Positions 9,717-20,056 of a stretch of DNA of 64,000 nt are shown one piece after another (the stretch's first letter is position 1; each line of letters begins with the position of its first letter). The stretch spans positions 1 through 64,000 of the forward strand of contig JABDCN010000004.1 in assembly GCA_013288125.1 (NCBI GenBank), given 5' to 3'. Origin of the DNA: Gammaproteobacteria bacterium. GTDB lineage: Bacteria; Pseudomonadota; Gammaproteobacteria; DSM-16500. The translations under genes and the position numbers were made by a program. The notes below the pieces were generated by a model that was given only the letters and a program-made list of their open reading frames with translations, did no database searches and was not told the DNA's origin.

Positions 9717-12700
9717 ATGTTTTCCGGAACAAATACAGACACAAATACAACCACAACGACGACAACAAGTACGACTAACGCGACAACACGGGCGGCGACA
9801 ACTACTACCACAACTACGCCAGCGACTACGACAACACCTGCTACTACAATACCAAATACAACAACATCGTCAGCAACGACGACAACCACCACTACGCCCC
9901 TACCCACACCCGATGATTTAACCAACCAAACAATAACAACAACTGAGCCAGATGAAATCGATGACCAAGCCGGTGAAACCATTCAATTTACTTTTGACAA
10001 TGGAAGGATCGTTTTTTGGGATTTTTTATGCGATGGAAGTAAAGATGGATGTTTGGCAGGAAATGAAAATTACATCATAGGTCGTTTAAACGAGCCTAAT
10101 CGCAGAGGCTTAGTTGAAGTAAAAGCAAAATTCGAGATACCCGGCGTTAATTTTTATAGAATGTGGAATGAAAATAATACTCATGGTAATGATAAAAAAG
10201 GTCATCGTTTTATATTTTGCGACTTCACAGTCGATGGTTATCATGTTTTAGTTTCATTAGAAGAACTCGAACGTCATCAATATGATCGCAGCGTGTTAAA
10301 GCAAGACAAAGCTATTGTTGAAGCGCGAATTGAAGCACTTAAAGATGATATACGTGCTAAATTACAAGAAAGAAAAAAGGCTTATTTTTCAAAAGAAGAA
10401 GTTGAATTAAAACAGGATAATAAATGCAAGCGACTCGTACATCATAAGAAAAATACTTGTACCACTATCTTCACCTTAAGTAATGAACAAGAATCAGGCG
10501 CTTATCAATCCCTACCTATGCTCGTCATTGGTAAAGCAGGTGTTGGAAAAAGTACCGTTTTAATTGAACACTTAAAAAATGAAGTTCTTCTAGAGGAAAA
10601 TGATAAAAAAATAATTGTCTTAACAGAAAATGACAGATTACGAAAAAATTTAGAAGACGATTGGAAGTCTGAAGAGGCTTATAAAGGACATGAAGATCGT
10701 GTGATATTTGCAAAAGGGAAAGACATTAATAAAATTTTATTTCCCAAAGACGAATATAAAAGAGTAGGAGAAGATGACTTTAAGGCCTGGTTTAAAAAGC
10801 ATTGTATTACGTTTAAAAGTAATACAGGAAGAAAAGCTGAATTCGCATTTTTAAATGATGAAAAAAATTATTCTCGAATTTATCAAGAATTAACTTTAAT
10901 TGGATCATTAAGCTTAGATGATTATCTCAAGTTAAGTGAAAGACAATTATCTTTTACGCGTGAACAGAGAACATGGTTATGGAACATCGTATCAAAATAT
11001 AAAGAATATTTAAACGAAGAAGATGATTTTACTGATAGCTCAAACAATACAAAAAGAAAACGACGTTTTAACCGTTATTTTAGTGAGATACCCGCCTCTA
11101 AAAGAAACCTCTTCAAAAGTTTTTATATCGATGAAGCACATAATCAATCTGTACAAGAATTAATGAATATGGCTTTAGCTTGCGATATGAATATATTAAA
11201 TCTCTTGGATCATCGACAAGATTTTCAATGCTCCATCTCAAAAGGCCCTATCTTTAGAGCTTGGATTGAAAGCTGTCTTAAGAAAGAAGGTTTAGGAAGA
11301 AAGTTAACCATTCGCACTTATTCGAAAATTTTTCGTAACGGTGATAACGCGCTTCCTATGACAAATAAAGTGTTATCTTTCAGTGATCTTTTATCTTATA
11401 CAGAAGACAGATATGCAAACAAAAAAATGGAAAGTTCAAATAAACCAAAAGGAGATACGTTTTGGATGGAGTCAATAGATAAAGACAAACAAAACGAAGG
11501 CGATAAAAAAATACTTACGTTTTTGCATAAAATAAAAAATAGAGCGGGTTGCTGTTTTATCGCAGAAGAAAAAGAACATCTAAATATCAAAAAAATATTT
11601 GGGGAAGAAGTCGTCATTATGACGCCAGAACAATCTCAAGGACTAGATTGTACATATGCCATAGGCTGGAAATTATGTGATGATGATATTTATAGAAAGA
11701 TAGGTGTTGTTCTTTCAAAAGTTGACTTAGAGAAATCGCCCAATGAAATCAAACGACAACTAGAAGAACTCAAAGGAAAAAAAATTAAAGGGCAATTTAA
11801 AATCACCAATGAACTGATTGATAAAATGCTTGCAGCCCTAACGCGACTCTATCTTGCTATCACACGTCATGGCAATTACTTTTTTATGTTCCAACCATTG
11901 GGAAAAGACCCTCATACATTTATAAAAGAATTATATAAAAAAAAATCCGTATTAGAATCACAATTAGACAAAGAAGTGCTTGAACCACAATCAGACAGTG
12001 AATGGTTAGATTGGCTTAACGAATTAATAGCTAATGATAATCTAACATCAGCTGAAGAAATATGGATTCATAAATTAAAACGAGACCCAAAAGATTTTGG
12101 GCCATATGTCAAAGAACAAAAAACCATAAAATCAAATAGCGCCTTATTAAATAAAGCGCTAGAAAATCAAACAGCGAATAACCAAACCGAAGCTGCTGGC
12201 GAGAAAAAACCAGATCAAAACACTGCAAATAACAACACCAGCACAACTAATAATACCAGCTCAAATAATAATACCAGCTCAAATAACAATACGACTAAAA
12301 CAACAACATCCACCACGAGCACCGGAAAACAGACAAGAACAACTTCCACAACAACAAAAACACCCTCTCAAAAAGATAAAGAAAATAGTAAAGAAATTAT
12401 TCAACGAATAACCAGCTTAATTAATAATCCCACTCCAGAAAATTGCGAAAACTTCCTGCAAATTATTAGTTCCATTGATTATTTGGCTATTAAAAAAACC
12501 ATCACACTTAACAAAGAAAAAATGACTTTATTGGATGCGCTATATGAAAAAAATCATTTGCAAACACTATTACATGTCATCGAAAAACATGATGAATGGA
12601 TAGAAAAATTATTTACAGGAAACGACTTAATTAACGTAAAAGTTAGAATAAATGATAATAGAAAAGAGTCATTAGCATGGTTACTTTTAACTTACTGCAC

Positions 12701-15700
12701 GACAATAGAAGACTTTGATTTAATCTACAAAATAATTCAGGGTTTATCAAAAAAAATTAAGAGACTCCGTAAACCTGAATGTAATAAAACAGAAGAGACC
12801 ATAGAAGACATAATCAGTCTATTCAATATCACAAACGATGATGATGTCTCTTGTTTATGTTTAATGGTAGAGACATCATCGGGCATTAAGTTATTACACG
12901 ATATATTAAAAGGAACGATAAATATCTCTCAAGATACAAGATCCCTCATTGGTGCGGTATTATGTAAGTATATACTTACTGACATGATAAAAATCCGTCA
13001 ACCTTCAAATAAAAAAAATAATTCAAATATTAATTTACTGCATCACTTATTTTCGAATAGTAATGCTCATCCATTATTACTGCTTATATTTTCAGAATTA
13101 AACAAAAGAGGATATAATTTAGAATCATTTAAAGTTTCTGTACCTATCCTACTGACTAATCCTATTGCTGAAAATGGAAAATGTCCTCTCGAAGTATTCA
13201 GAAAATCTCCTCTTGTGGGACATCAACTTCTTCAATGGATGAAAGATAAATTAGGCATAGCATGGGCCGTAGAAGCAATTAAAATAAAAGATGAAAACTT
13301 GCCAAAATTTATAGAATCACAATCAAAAAAATATCGTTCTGCTCAGACTTTTGAAAAAATATTCTATGCGAACGCGATTGAATCAGAGTTACTAACAAGG
13401 ATAGTAGAAAATGAAAACTTTTTTAAACTAAAAATGTTTAACGGATATTCGTTATTTGAGAATATGGCGGATTACGGAAATCACATTCAACCTAGTATCT
13501 TTCAGACCTTAGTTAAGCACGAACCGTTTGTTAATTTACTTACAAAAAAATTAATTTCTCTTGCTCAAACATCAAAAACTAATTCTAACGATCGAGCAGA
13601 TTTACAAACTTCAAATATACTGAAATATATCTTTAATTTTTTTTCCAAGCAAGACTTACATCTGCTTTTTAAAGTAATCATAGAAAAAAATCCCAAGATT
13701 TACTTTTCTTACAATATATTATTTAATCATGAAGTTGATACTCTAAGTGATGGCATGCTAAGCCTCATTGATTACTCTTTAGCTTGTCAACACATTAAAA
13801 TTATCGTAATCCAGTTACTACAAAGACTATTAAATTCAGGTGATTTAACTGAAGACCAACAGAAGCAAGTATCTGACTTGTTATTGTCGGTTTATATTAA
13901 AAATTTTTTGGATAGTGATAACCCAAGCAAAGAATTATGTGAACCTTTATTAAAACAAGGAAAATTAATTGATTTGTTTAACACTGTTTTTAATGGCACT
14001 ACATTTTACATGCATATCATGAACAAAGGTTATTCGGTGCCTCATCCTTCTATCTTGTTAATGACAATTGAAGAAAATATACATTGTTTTATAAATCAAC
14101 TCGTTTCAGTAGATGAATTATTTCTTAAAGTCAAAGTAACCAATAAAGAAAATATAAATTTAATTATTGCTTTTTTATATTTTTCTCATAACGCATGTTC
14201 TTTTTCACTGTTAAATATAATATTTAGTCATTTCGAACATAAAATGAAAGATACGCCTGAAAAATTTGATGCATTTTTATCCTTATTCTTAAATGAATTG
14301 CTTATCGAGGGCAATGGAATATCCGAATTATATTATCTTACAATGTCGTCAAAAGAAGCCTCCAACTGGTTTACAGGCTTGGTTAATCAGTATAAAAAAC
14401 AAATGTTAACTTTTTTTCAAGATAGTAAGTACGAATTTTTCGTAAAAATTTTCCATACAGAATTTGTTAAATCACCGCGATTATCTATTGTACATAACTT
14501 GTTTGCAATTGAATTTAACCATCCGATACTATTGGCTATTTTACAATTAATTAAAGAAAACGAACAAATCGAAACAAATCCTATTTTTTTTGCTGCACCC
14601 TACCTGTTATTAAATAAACTTTCTCCACTTTCCTCATCTTATGAGGACGTAACTAACATTGCTAAAACTAAAGATGAATATATTTTTAGCTCAATTCGCC
14701 AATCAGAATCAGGTCGAGAGATATTAAATATTCTTTCAGAGAAAAAAGGAAATGAATGGATTAAAAAAGCGATTGAATGTGAAGAAAATGCACTTGTACC
14801 CTACTTAGATCTAATAAAAAATAGCTCATGGTATAATAGCGCAATTGAAATGGAGAAAATATTACTTAACACAACAACAGATGAACAAATGACAGATTTA
14901 TTTAATGATCTGATTATATCAAATAACAGTACCGAAAATTTCTTTAAGTTGAGAATGTTTAATGGCGAATGTTTATTTGTAAATATGCAGCCACCTAACC
15001 CGGAAATACACCAGCGTTCTATCACTTTTATACAAAAGCAACCAGCATTTATTCAGCTACTAAAAGATACATTGGCTTGCCTTTCACCTGATCGATTACG
15101 TGAAGGAGAACATGCAGATTCTTATGCATTTACCCTATTGTATAAGCTAGTTGCTCTATACAGTGAATCAAGTCGGGAAACACTAGGCCAAGCAATAATT
15201 AAATCCATGCTCGAAGGCAGTCTTCAACAGATAAAATTTGCTAGTGGTATTTTTGATATAAAACCAACGTCTAGTGGAAAATCATACCCAAGCATTAATG
15301 ATTACATAAACAATGCTTTAAAAAAAGACAGCCATTTGCAATGGGCGCTTAATCTTAAGGCTTCAGCATATCCAACATCTACGAGAACAGCAACGACGAC
15401 CGAGATAGCCAAGAACACGACAACGACAACAATAAGCACTACTACTACAACACCATCGCTATCACAGTCATCAACACTCTTTCAAAATGAAAAACAAAAA
15501 CTCAAAGATGCAATAAATCTATTTACTACAAATTTACCCTCAGAAGGATACTGTTTACATTTATTAATGAATCTATCGTCAACCAACCAATTAGCAAGTC
15601 TACTTCCACATTTATATAAATATTCACGTTCTCATTTAACTATGCTGATCTCATTTATCAGTGAAAACAAACAATTCATTAACCAATTCTTTACAAATGG

Positions 15701-17810
15701 TGAGCTAACTCAAACCGAAATAATTATCGAAAATTATAATGAATATTCTTTAGGCACATTTCTTCTCACCTATTGCCTTCAAATAAAAAACATCAATTTA
15801 CTACGTGAAATTATTCAATGTCTCTCTGATAAAATTTCATCACCTCTCTCTAATGAACGCGAGCCTGAAAACAATCTACTTTGTGCAATAAATACATTTT
15901 TCTGTGACCCTGATTCTTTTTTCTTATATTCCATAACGGAAATGCCTGATGGTATTACATTATTAGATGCACTATTAAATGATGAAAATCAAATCGGCAT
16001 GCCTAGTGATACAGCAACTAAAGTAGGCAAGATGATCTCTGAATCTCTATTGTCTAACCTCATCAGAATAGTTAAACCTGCTTCTGACCCTGATCACTCA
16101 TATTCAAATCTTAGTGTACTTCACAACTTACGTAACATCGAAGGCGGCCATAAACTCCTTAACTCGCTATATTCTTTTTTAGCTAAAAATCAGCCTGATT
16201 TAGAAAGTGAATTTAATCTTCTTAAAAAAATATTGTATGACGCAGAAGTATTCGAAAGAGCGGACCATGATATACCACAATTTATTGAAGAACATTCAGC
16301 AGAATATCATTTGGCCCATTCTTTTGAGCAAGTATTTTATCCCAATGCAGAGATGACATCCGAATTCTTAGGTAGTCTCGTACAAAATGAAAATATTTTT
16401 AAGATAAAAATGTTTAATGGATGCACTTTATTTGAAAATATAACATTTTATGGCGCTATGATTGAACCAACTGTTATTGAAGCCTTAGCTAATGATAAAC
16501 CACTGATTGATTTAATTGCTGGCAAACTACATTGTCTGACCCCCGACAAATTAAAAAAAGATGAGCCAATTAATGATGAGTTATTGGGAATTTTGTTCTC
16601 ACTTTGTCGTAACAACCTTCTAGGTTCTACTTTATTAATGTCAGTATTAAATAGTTATCCAACTATGTATTTTTCTTATAAAATTTTATGTGATGAGAAA
16701 ATCCATGTTGGCAATAAAATAGAAATTTTTGCAAATTATTATTTAAATCAAAAACACACTAGAAGTATTATTTGTGAATTATTTGAAAGATTATTATTAC
16801 ATTCTTCTGATTTATCTGAGGATAAGCGCTCTGATCTATCTAATGCCATTGCTCAAGTTCACTGCGAGAATTTTCTCAGTAATCCCCCAAGCGAGGAATC
16901 GTGTGTAACCCTGTTAACCGGAAAAAAATTAATCGATGTATTTAGTACTTCCATTAACGGTAAATCATTCTTCGATCATATTTTAGAGTCTGATTCGCCA
17001 TCACTTCCTTCTATTTTACTGGCCACAATTGAAAAACATCAACAGCTGCTTGAAAACCAATTTTCAGAAGAAGAGGTCAACACTAAATTAAATGCAAATT
17101 TAATGAAATGCCTTATACTACTATCTGTAAAATTTCTTCATTTTTCATTTTTATTTAAACTATTCAATCTTATTGAAAATAGAATGAGTAACACTGCGCG
17201 GGAATATTTTCGTGATTTAATCTCTAAACAAAAACAATTTTTTCAAGTAATAAAAAATCTATTAACTGCTCTTGCACCTGATCAATTACCTGATGGCAAA
17301 GAACCAAATGAAAAAGCATTTGACCTATTATATCAATTAATTGCTAACAATATTAACACTGAAAAAGATAAACCAACACTTGAACATCTCGTTCTTATAA
17401 ATGTATTTATATTAAACTATGACTATGATCGTATCGATACAAGTATATATCCAAGGGTTCGGTTTGCAGAGCACCTATTTGATAAACATCCCGTAAATGA
17501 TGATGGCGAACAATTGCCAAGTATTAATGAACTTATAGCGAAGGGAGGCGATATGTTATGGGCAACATTGATGAGGAGAACAAGGCCTTCATCGAGTTGG
17601 AATGCTATAACTACACCTGTTGCGAGTTCATCAACAACAATGATGCGTCCAACAACGACTACTACTACACCAACAACTACAACAACGACTACAACACCAA
17701 CCATTTCGACAAGTAGTCATGCATTACTCTCTCCCCCAACAAACACATCACAAAATAATGCTAACACCAGTCAAAATAATAATAGAAGAAGAAGGAAAGG
17801 AAAGAGATAA
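9717..17810 (+). CDS. Giant modular protein (2697 aa): SF1/UvrD-like helicase domain plus duplicated large C-terminal modules separated by Thr-rich tracts
   Basis: Walker A GKAGVGKST, Walker B FYIDEAH, motif V-like TPEQSQGLDCTYAIGW, motif VI-like LTRLYLAITRHGNYFFMF; repeated ENFFKLKMFNG/ENFFKLRMFNG/ENIFKIKMFNG; four Thr-rich tracts; RBS-like aaacgagg upstream of the ATG. Confidence 0.88.
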   Translation: MFSGTNTDTNTTTTTTTSTTNATTRAATTTTTTTPATTTTPATTIPNTTTSSATTTTTTTPLPTPDDLTNQTITTTEPDEIDDQAGETIQFTFDNGRIVFWDFLCDGSKDGCLAGNENYIIGRLNEPNRRGLVEVKAKFEIPGVNFYRMWNENNTHGNDKKGHRFIFCDFTVDGYHVLVSLEELERHQYDRSVLKQDKAIVEARIEALKDDIRAKLQERKKAYFSKEEVELKQDNKCKRLVHHKKNTCTTIFTLSNEQESGAYQSLPMLVIGKAGVGKSTVLIEHLKNEVLLEENDKKIIVLTENDRLRKNLEDDWKSEEAYKGHEDRVIFAKGKDINKILFPKDEYKRVGEDDFKAWFKKHCITFKSNTGRKAEFAFLNDEKNYSRIYQELTLIGSLSLDDYLKLSERQLSFTREQRTWLWNIVSKYKEYLNEEDDFTDSSNNTKRKRRFNRYFSEIPASKRNLFKSFYIDEAHNQSVQELMNMALACDMNILNLLDHRQDFQCSISKGPIFRAWIESCLKKEGLGRKLTIRTYSKIFRNGDNALPMTNKVLSFSDLLSYTEDRYANKKMESSNKPKGDTFWMESIDKDKQNEGDKKILTFLHKIKNRAGCCFIAEEKEHLNIKKIFGEEVVIMTPEQSQGLDCTYAIGWKLCDDDIYRKIGVVLSKVDLEKSPNEIKRQLEELKGKKIKGQFKITNELIDKMLAALTRLYLAITRHGNYFFMFQPLGKDPHTFIKELYKKKSVLESQLDKEVLEPQSDSEWLDWLNELIANDNLTSAEEIWIHKLKRDPKDFGPYVKEQKTIKSNSALLNKALENQTANNQTEAAGEKKPDQNTANNNTSTTNNTSSNNNTSSNNNTTKTTTSTTSTGKQTRTTSTTTKTPSQKDKENSKEIIQRITSLINNPTPENCENFLQIISSIDYLAIKKTITLNKEKMTLLDALYEKNHLQTLLHVIEKHDEWIEKLFTGNDLINVKVRINDNRKESLAWLLLTYCTTIEDFDLIYKIIQGLSKKIKRLRKPECNKTEETIEDIISLFNITNDDDVSCLCLMVETSSGIKLLHDILKGTINISQDTRSLIGAVLCKYILTDMIKIRQPSNKKNNSNINLLHHLFSNSNAHPLLLLIFSELNKRGYNLESFKVSVPILLTNPIAENGKCPLEVFRKSPLVGHQLLQWMKDKLGIAWAVEAIKIKDENLPKFIESQSKKYRSAQTFEKIFYANAIESELLTRIVENENFFKLKMFNGYSLFENMADYGNHIQPSIFQTLVKHEPFVNLLTKKLISLAQTSKTNSNDRADLQTSNILKYIFNFFSKQDLHLLFKVIIEKNPKIYFSYNILFNHEVDTLSDGMLSLIDYSLACQHIKIIVIQLLQRLLNSGDLTEDQQKQVSDLLLSVYIKNFLDSDNPSKELCEPLLKQGKLIDLFNTVFNGTTFYMHIMNKGYSVPHPSILLMTIEENIHCFINQLVSVDELFLKVKVTNKENINLIIAFLYFSHNACSFSLLNIIFSHFEHKMKDTPEKFDAFLSLFLNELLIEGNGISELYYLTMSSKEASNWFTGLVNQYKKQMLTFFQDSKYEFFVKIFHTEFVKSPRLSIVHNLFAIEFNHPILLAILQLIKENEQIETNPIFFAAPYLLLNKLSPLSSSYEDVTNIAKTKDEYIFSSIRQSESGREILNILSEKKGNEWIKKAIECEENALVPYLDLIKNSSWYNSAIEMEKILLNTTTDEQMTDLFNDLIISNNSTENFFKLRMFNGECLFVNMQPPNPEIHQRSITFIQKQPAFIQLLKDTLACLSPDRLREGEHADSYAFTLLYKLVALYSESSRETLGQAIIKSMLEGSLQQIKFASGIFDIKPTSSGKSYPSINDYINNALKKDSHLQWALNLKASAYPTSTRTATTTEIAKNTTTTTISTTTTTPSLSQSSTLFQNEKQKLKDAINLFTTNLPSEGYCLHLLMNLSSTNQLASLLPHLYKYSRSHLTMLISFISENKQFINQFFTNGELTQTEIIIENYNEYSLGTFLLTYCLQIKNINLLREIIQCLSDKISSPLSNEREPENNLLCAINTFFCDPDSFFLYSITEMPDGITLLDALLNDENQIGMPSDTATKVGKMISESLLSNLIRIVKPASDPDHSYSNLSVLHNLRNIEGGHKLLNSLYSFLAKNQPDLESEFNLLKKILYDAEVFERADHDIPQFIEEHSAEYHLAHSFEQVFYPNAEMTSEFLGSLVQNENIFKIKMFNGCTLFENITFYGAMIEPTVIEALANDKPLIDLIAGKLHCLTPDKLKKDEPINDELLGILFSLCRNNLLGSTLLMSVLNSYPTMYFSYKILCDEKIHVGNKIEIFANYYLNQKHTRSIICELFERLLLHSSDLSEDKRSDLSNAIAQVHCENFLSNPPSEESCVTLLTGKKLIDVFSTSINGKSFFDHILESDSPSLPSILLATIEKHQQLLENQFSEEEVNTKLNANLMKCLILLSVKFLHFSFLFKLFNLIENRMSNTAREYFRDLISKQKQFFQVIKNLLTALAPDQLPDGKEPNEKAFDLLYQLIANNINTEKDKPTLEHLVLINVFILNYDYDRIDTSIYPRVRFAEHLFDKHPVNDDGEQLPSINELIAKGGDMLWATLMRRTRPSSSWNAITTPVASSSTTMMRPTTTTTTPTTTTTTTTPTISTSSHALLSPPTNTSQNNANTSQNNNRRRRKGKR

Positions 17811-17812
17811 AC

Positions 17813-18628
17813 TTAATTATTAATATACGTCCCCAACACCCAAGCACCAAAAGCATACACTGGTGCAGCAGCTGTTAAACTATCAATACGATCCAACAAG
17901 CCGCCATGACCAGGTAAAATATTACCTGAATCTTTTACACCAGCTAATCGTTTAATCACACTTTCAAATAAATCACCAACGATAGAAAAGATAATCGTGA
18001 TCCATGACAACAAAAAAGCCCAGGGCCATAATTTAAAAGGAACATCACCTAATTTTAAAGCAACAGCGGCAATTACACTAGAAAATAGAATGCCGCCAAT
18101 ACATCCTTCCCATGTTTTTCCTGGACTAACACGCGGTGCAAGCAAATGTTTACCGCAGATTTTACCCACAAAATAAGCAGCTGAATCTGCTCCCCAAATT
18201 AAAACAAATAAAAATAGTAAAGCATATAATCCATCAGATTGTTGACGAATAAAATTAATCGCGATCCAACAAGGCACCAAGACGAGTAATCCCATCATGC
18301 CTTTTTCTAACTGAATATTATTCCAGGATGAAATATCTTTAGGAAAAAACACAATCATTAAGATGGATAAACACCACCAAATACAACCTGCTGCTAACAC
18401 ATTAACATCTGTGACTGAGAGCGCAAAAAAACACATGACGACAACAACTGAAGCATACACTAAACAATGCCGCTTGGTTGATAATCCAATTAAACGGCCC
18501 CACTCCCACGCAGCACCAAAAACAATAAATGTGGTTAAATAGCGAAAGGATAAAGGTGGTAAATAAATTAAAACAACCACTGTGAGAGGGATTAAAATAA
18601 GTGCTGTTAAAATGCGTATAAGTAACAT
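17813..18628 (-). CDS. cdsA: Phosphatidate cytidylyltransferase
   Basis: Multi-TM; C-terminal signature SVIKRLAGVKDSGNILPGHGGLLDRIDS. Confidence 0.97.
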   Translation of the reverse strand: MLLIRILTALILIPLTVVVLIYLPPLSFRYLTTFIVFGAAWEWGRLIGLSTKRHCLVYASVVVVMCFFALSVTDVNVLAAGCIWWCLSILMIVFFPKDISSWNNIQLEKGMMGLLVLVPCWIAINFIRQQSDGLYALLFLFVLIWGADSAAYFVGKICGKHLLAPRVSPGKTWEGCIGGILFSSVIAAVALKLGDVPFKLWPWAFLLSWITIIFSIVGDLFESVIKRLAGVKDSGNILPGHGGLLDRIDSLTAAAPVYAFGAWVLGTYINN

Positions 18629-18662
18629 AATAAAGCCTCAATCAACGCGCAAGCTAAATGTT

Positions 18663-18768
18663 CCCTCTCCTCCCACATGGTGGGAGGAGAGGGTTAGGGA
18701 GAGGAGGGTTTTAAATTAGCCCTCCCCTCCCTAACCCTCCCCTCCAGCGGAGCTGGAGGGGAGGGGAC
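18663..18768. repeat. Family D hairpin-repeat doublet (two inverted units, 11-bp spacer)
   Basis: ccctctcctcccacatggtgggaggagagggttagggagaggaggg - ttttaaattag - ccctcccctccctaaccctcccctccagcggagctggaggggagggg. Confidence 0.92.
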
Positions 18769-18774
18769 TAAATT

Positions 18775-19485
18775 TTAATTTTCTACTCTCGCCCCAAATC
18801 GTCTTTCGCGAGCAGCATAATCCGCTAACGCTTGATCTAATTCCTGCTCATCAAAATCCGGCCATAATGTCTGAGTAAAATATAATTCTGCATATGCTAA
18901 TTGCCACAACATAAAATTACTAATGCGATATTCCCCACTGGTACGAATAAAAAGATCAGGATTAGGTAAATCCGAAAAAGCTAATCGACTCGCAACAATT
19001 TCAGTCGTAATCACATCACTGCTTAATTCACCCGCTTCAACCGCTTTCGCTAATTGTCTTACCGCTTGATAAATATCCCATTGACCACCGTAATCCACGG
19101 CAATCAATAACACCATACCCGCATTTGATTTTGTAAGTGCTTCCACTTCTATTATTTTTTTAATTAAGCGTTCACTTAAACGTGATCGATCACCGATAAA
19201 ACGCAATTGAATATTATTTTCATGCATCAAACTCACTTCGCGCTCTAATCCATCCAAAAATAATTCCATCAAATATCCTACTTCTTGCGCGGGACGTCTC
19301 CAATTTTCACTGCTAAAAGCAAAAAGAGAAAGTACTTTGATATTGCGTTTCGCACAATTTTTTACGACTTGTCGCGCCGCTTCAACACCAGCATGATGTC
19401 CTGCAACACGAGGCAGCAAACGTTTTTTTGCCCAACGACCATTTCCATCCATGATGATAGCAATATGTTGCGGGATGGCAGTCAT
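18775..19485 (-). CDS. uppS: Undecaprenyl diphosphate synthase
   Basis: HIAIIMDGNGRWAKKR, RTSGEYRISNFMLWQLAYAELYF. Confidence 0.97.
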   Translation of the reverse strand: MTAIPQHIAIIMDGNGRWAKKRLLPRVAGHHAGVEAARQVVKNCAKRNIKVLSLFAFSSENWRRPAQEVGYLMELFLDGLEREVSLMHENNIQLRFIGDRSRLSERLIKKIIEVEALTKSNAGMVLLIAVDYGGQWDIYQAVRQLAKAVEAGELSSDVITTEIVASRLAFSDLPNPDLFIRTSGEYRISNFMLWQLAYAELYFTQTLWPDFDEQELDQALADYAARERRFGARVEN

Positions 19486-19495
19486 ATCACGTCTC

Positions 19496-20050
19496 TCACA
19501 CAGCCATTAAATCAGCTTCTTTAGCCGCTAAAAGTTGCTCGACTTCTGCAATAAATTTATCCGTGAGTTTTTGTATTTGATCATTCAAACGACGCTCTTC
19601 ATCTTCAGTGATGGTCTTTGATTTAAGCGATTCTTTCAACTCATTATTCGCATCGCGTCTCACATTACGAATGCCCACACGCGCCGTTTCTGCTTCTCCG
19701 CGCACAACACGAATTAATTCTTTTCTTCTTTCTTCATTTAAAGGCGGCATAGGAACACGAATAACGAGCCCCGCTGTGGCAGGATTTAAACCGAGATCAG
19801 AATTCATAATGGCTTTTTCAATCGCTTGCACCATGTTTTTTTCCCACGGTGTGATAGTAAGTGTACGCGCATCGGATGCATTGACACTTGCTACCTGATT
19901 TAACGGCATTTCTGTGCCGTAATAATCCACTCGAATATGATCTAAAATACTGGGATGTGCACGACCTGTGCGTAATTTTGCAATTTCCGTTTTGAATGAA
20001 TCAATACTTTTGCGCATTCGCGCTTCTGCTTCTTTTAGCACTTGAGACAT
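19496..20050 (-). CDS. frr: Ribosome recycling factor
   Basis: [26 protein letters not shown]; typical length and context. Confidence 0.98.
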   Translation of the reverse strand: MSQVLKEAEARMRKSIDSFKTEIAKLRTGRAHPSILDHIRVDYYGTEMPLNQVASVNASDARTLTITPWEKNMVQAIEKAIMNSDLGLNPATAGLVIRVPMPPLNEERRKELIRVVRGEAETARVGIRNVRRDANNELKESLKSKTITEDEERRLNDQIQKLTDKFIAEVEQLLAAKEADLMAV

Positions 20051-20056
20051 AATTAT

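Noticed and set aside
9683-9982. Minus-strand Val-rich ORF (MVSPAWSS...VVVVVVVA)
   Set aside because: Antisense artefact of the Thr-codon-rich start of the giant ORF (ACN read in reverse gives Val/Gly/Cys codons).
17423-17704. Minus-strand Val-rich ORF
   Set aside because: Same antisense artefact over the C-terminal Thr-rich tract.
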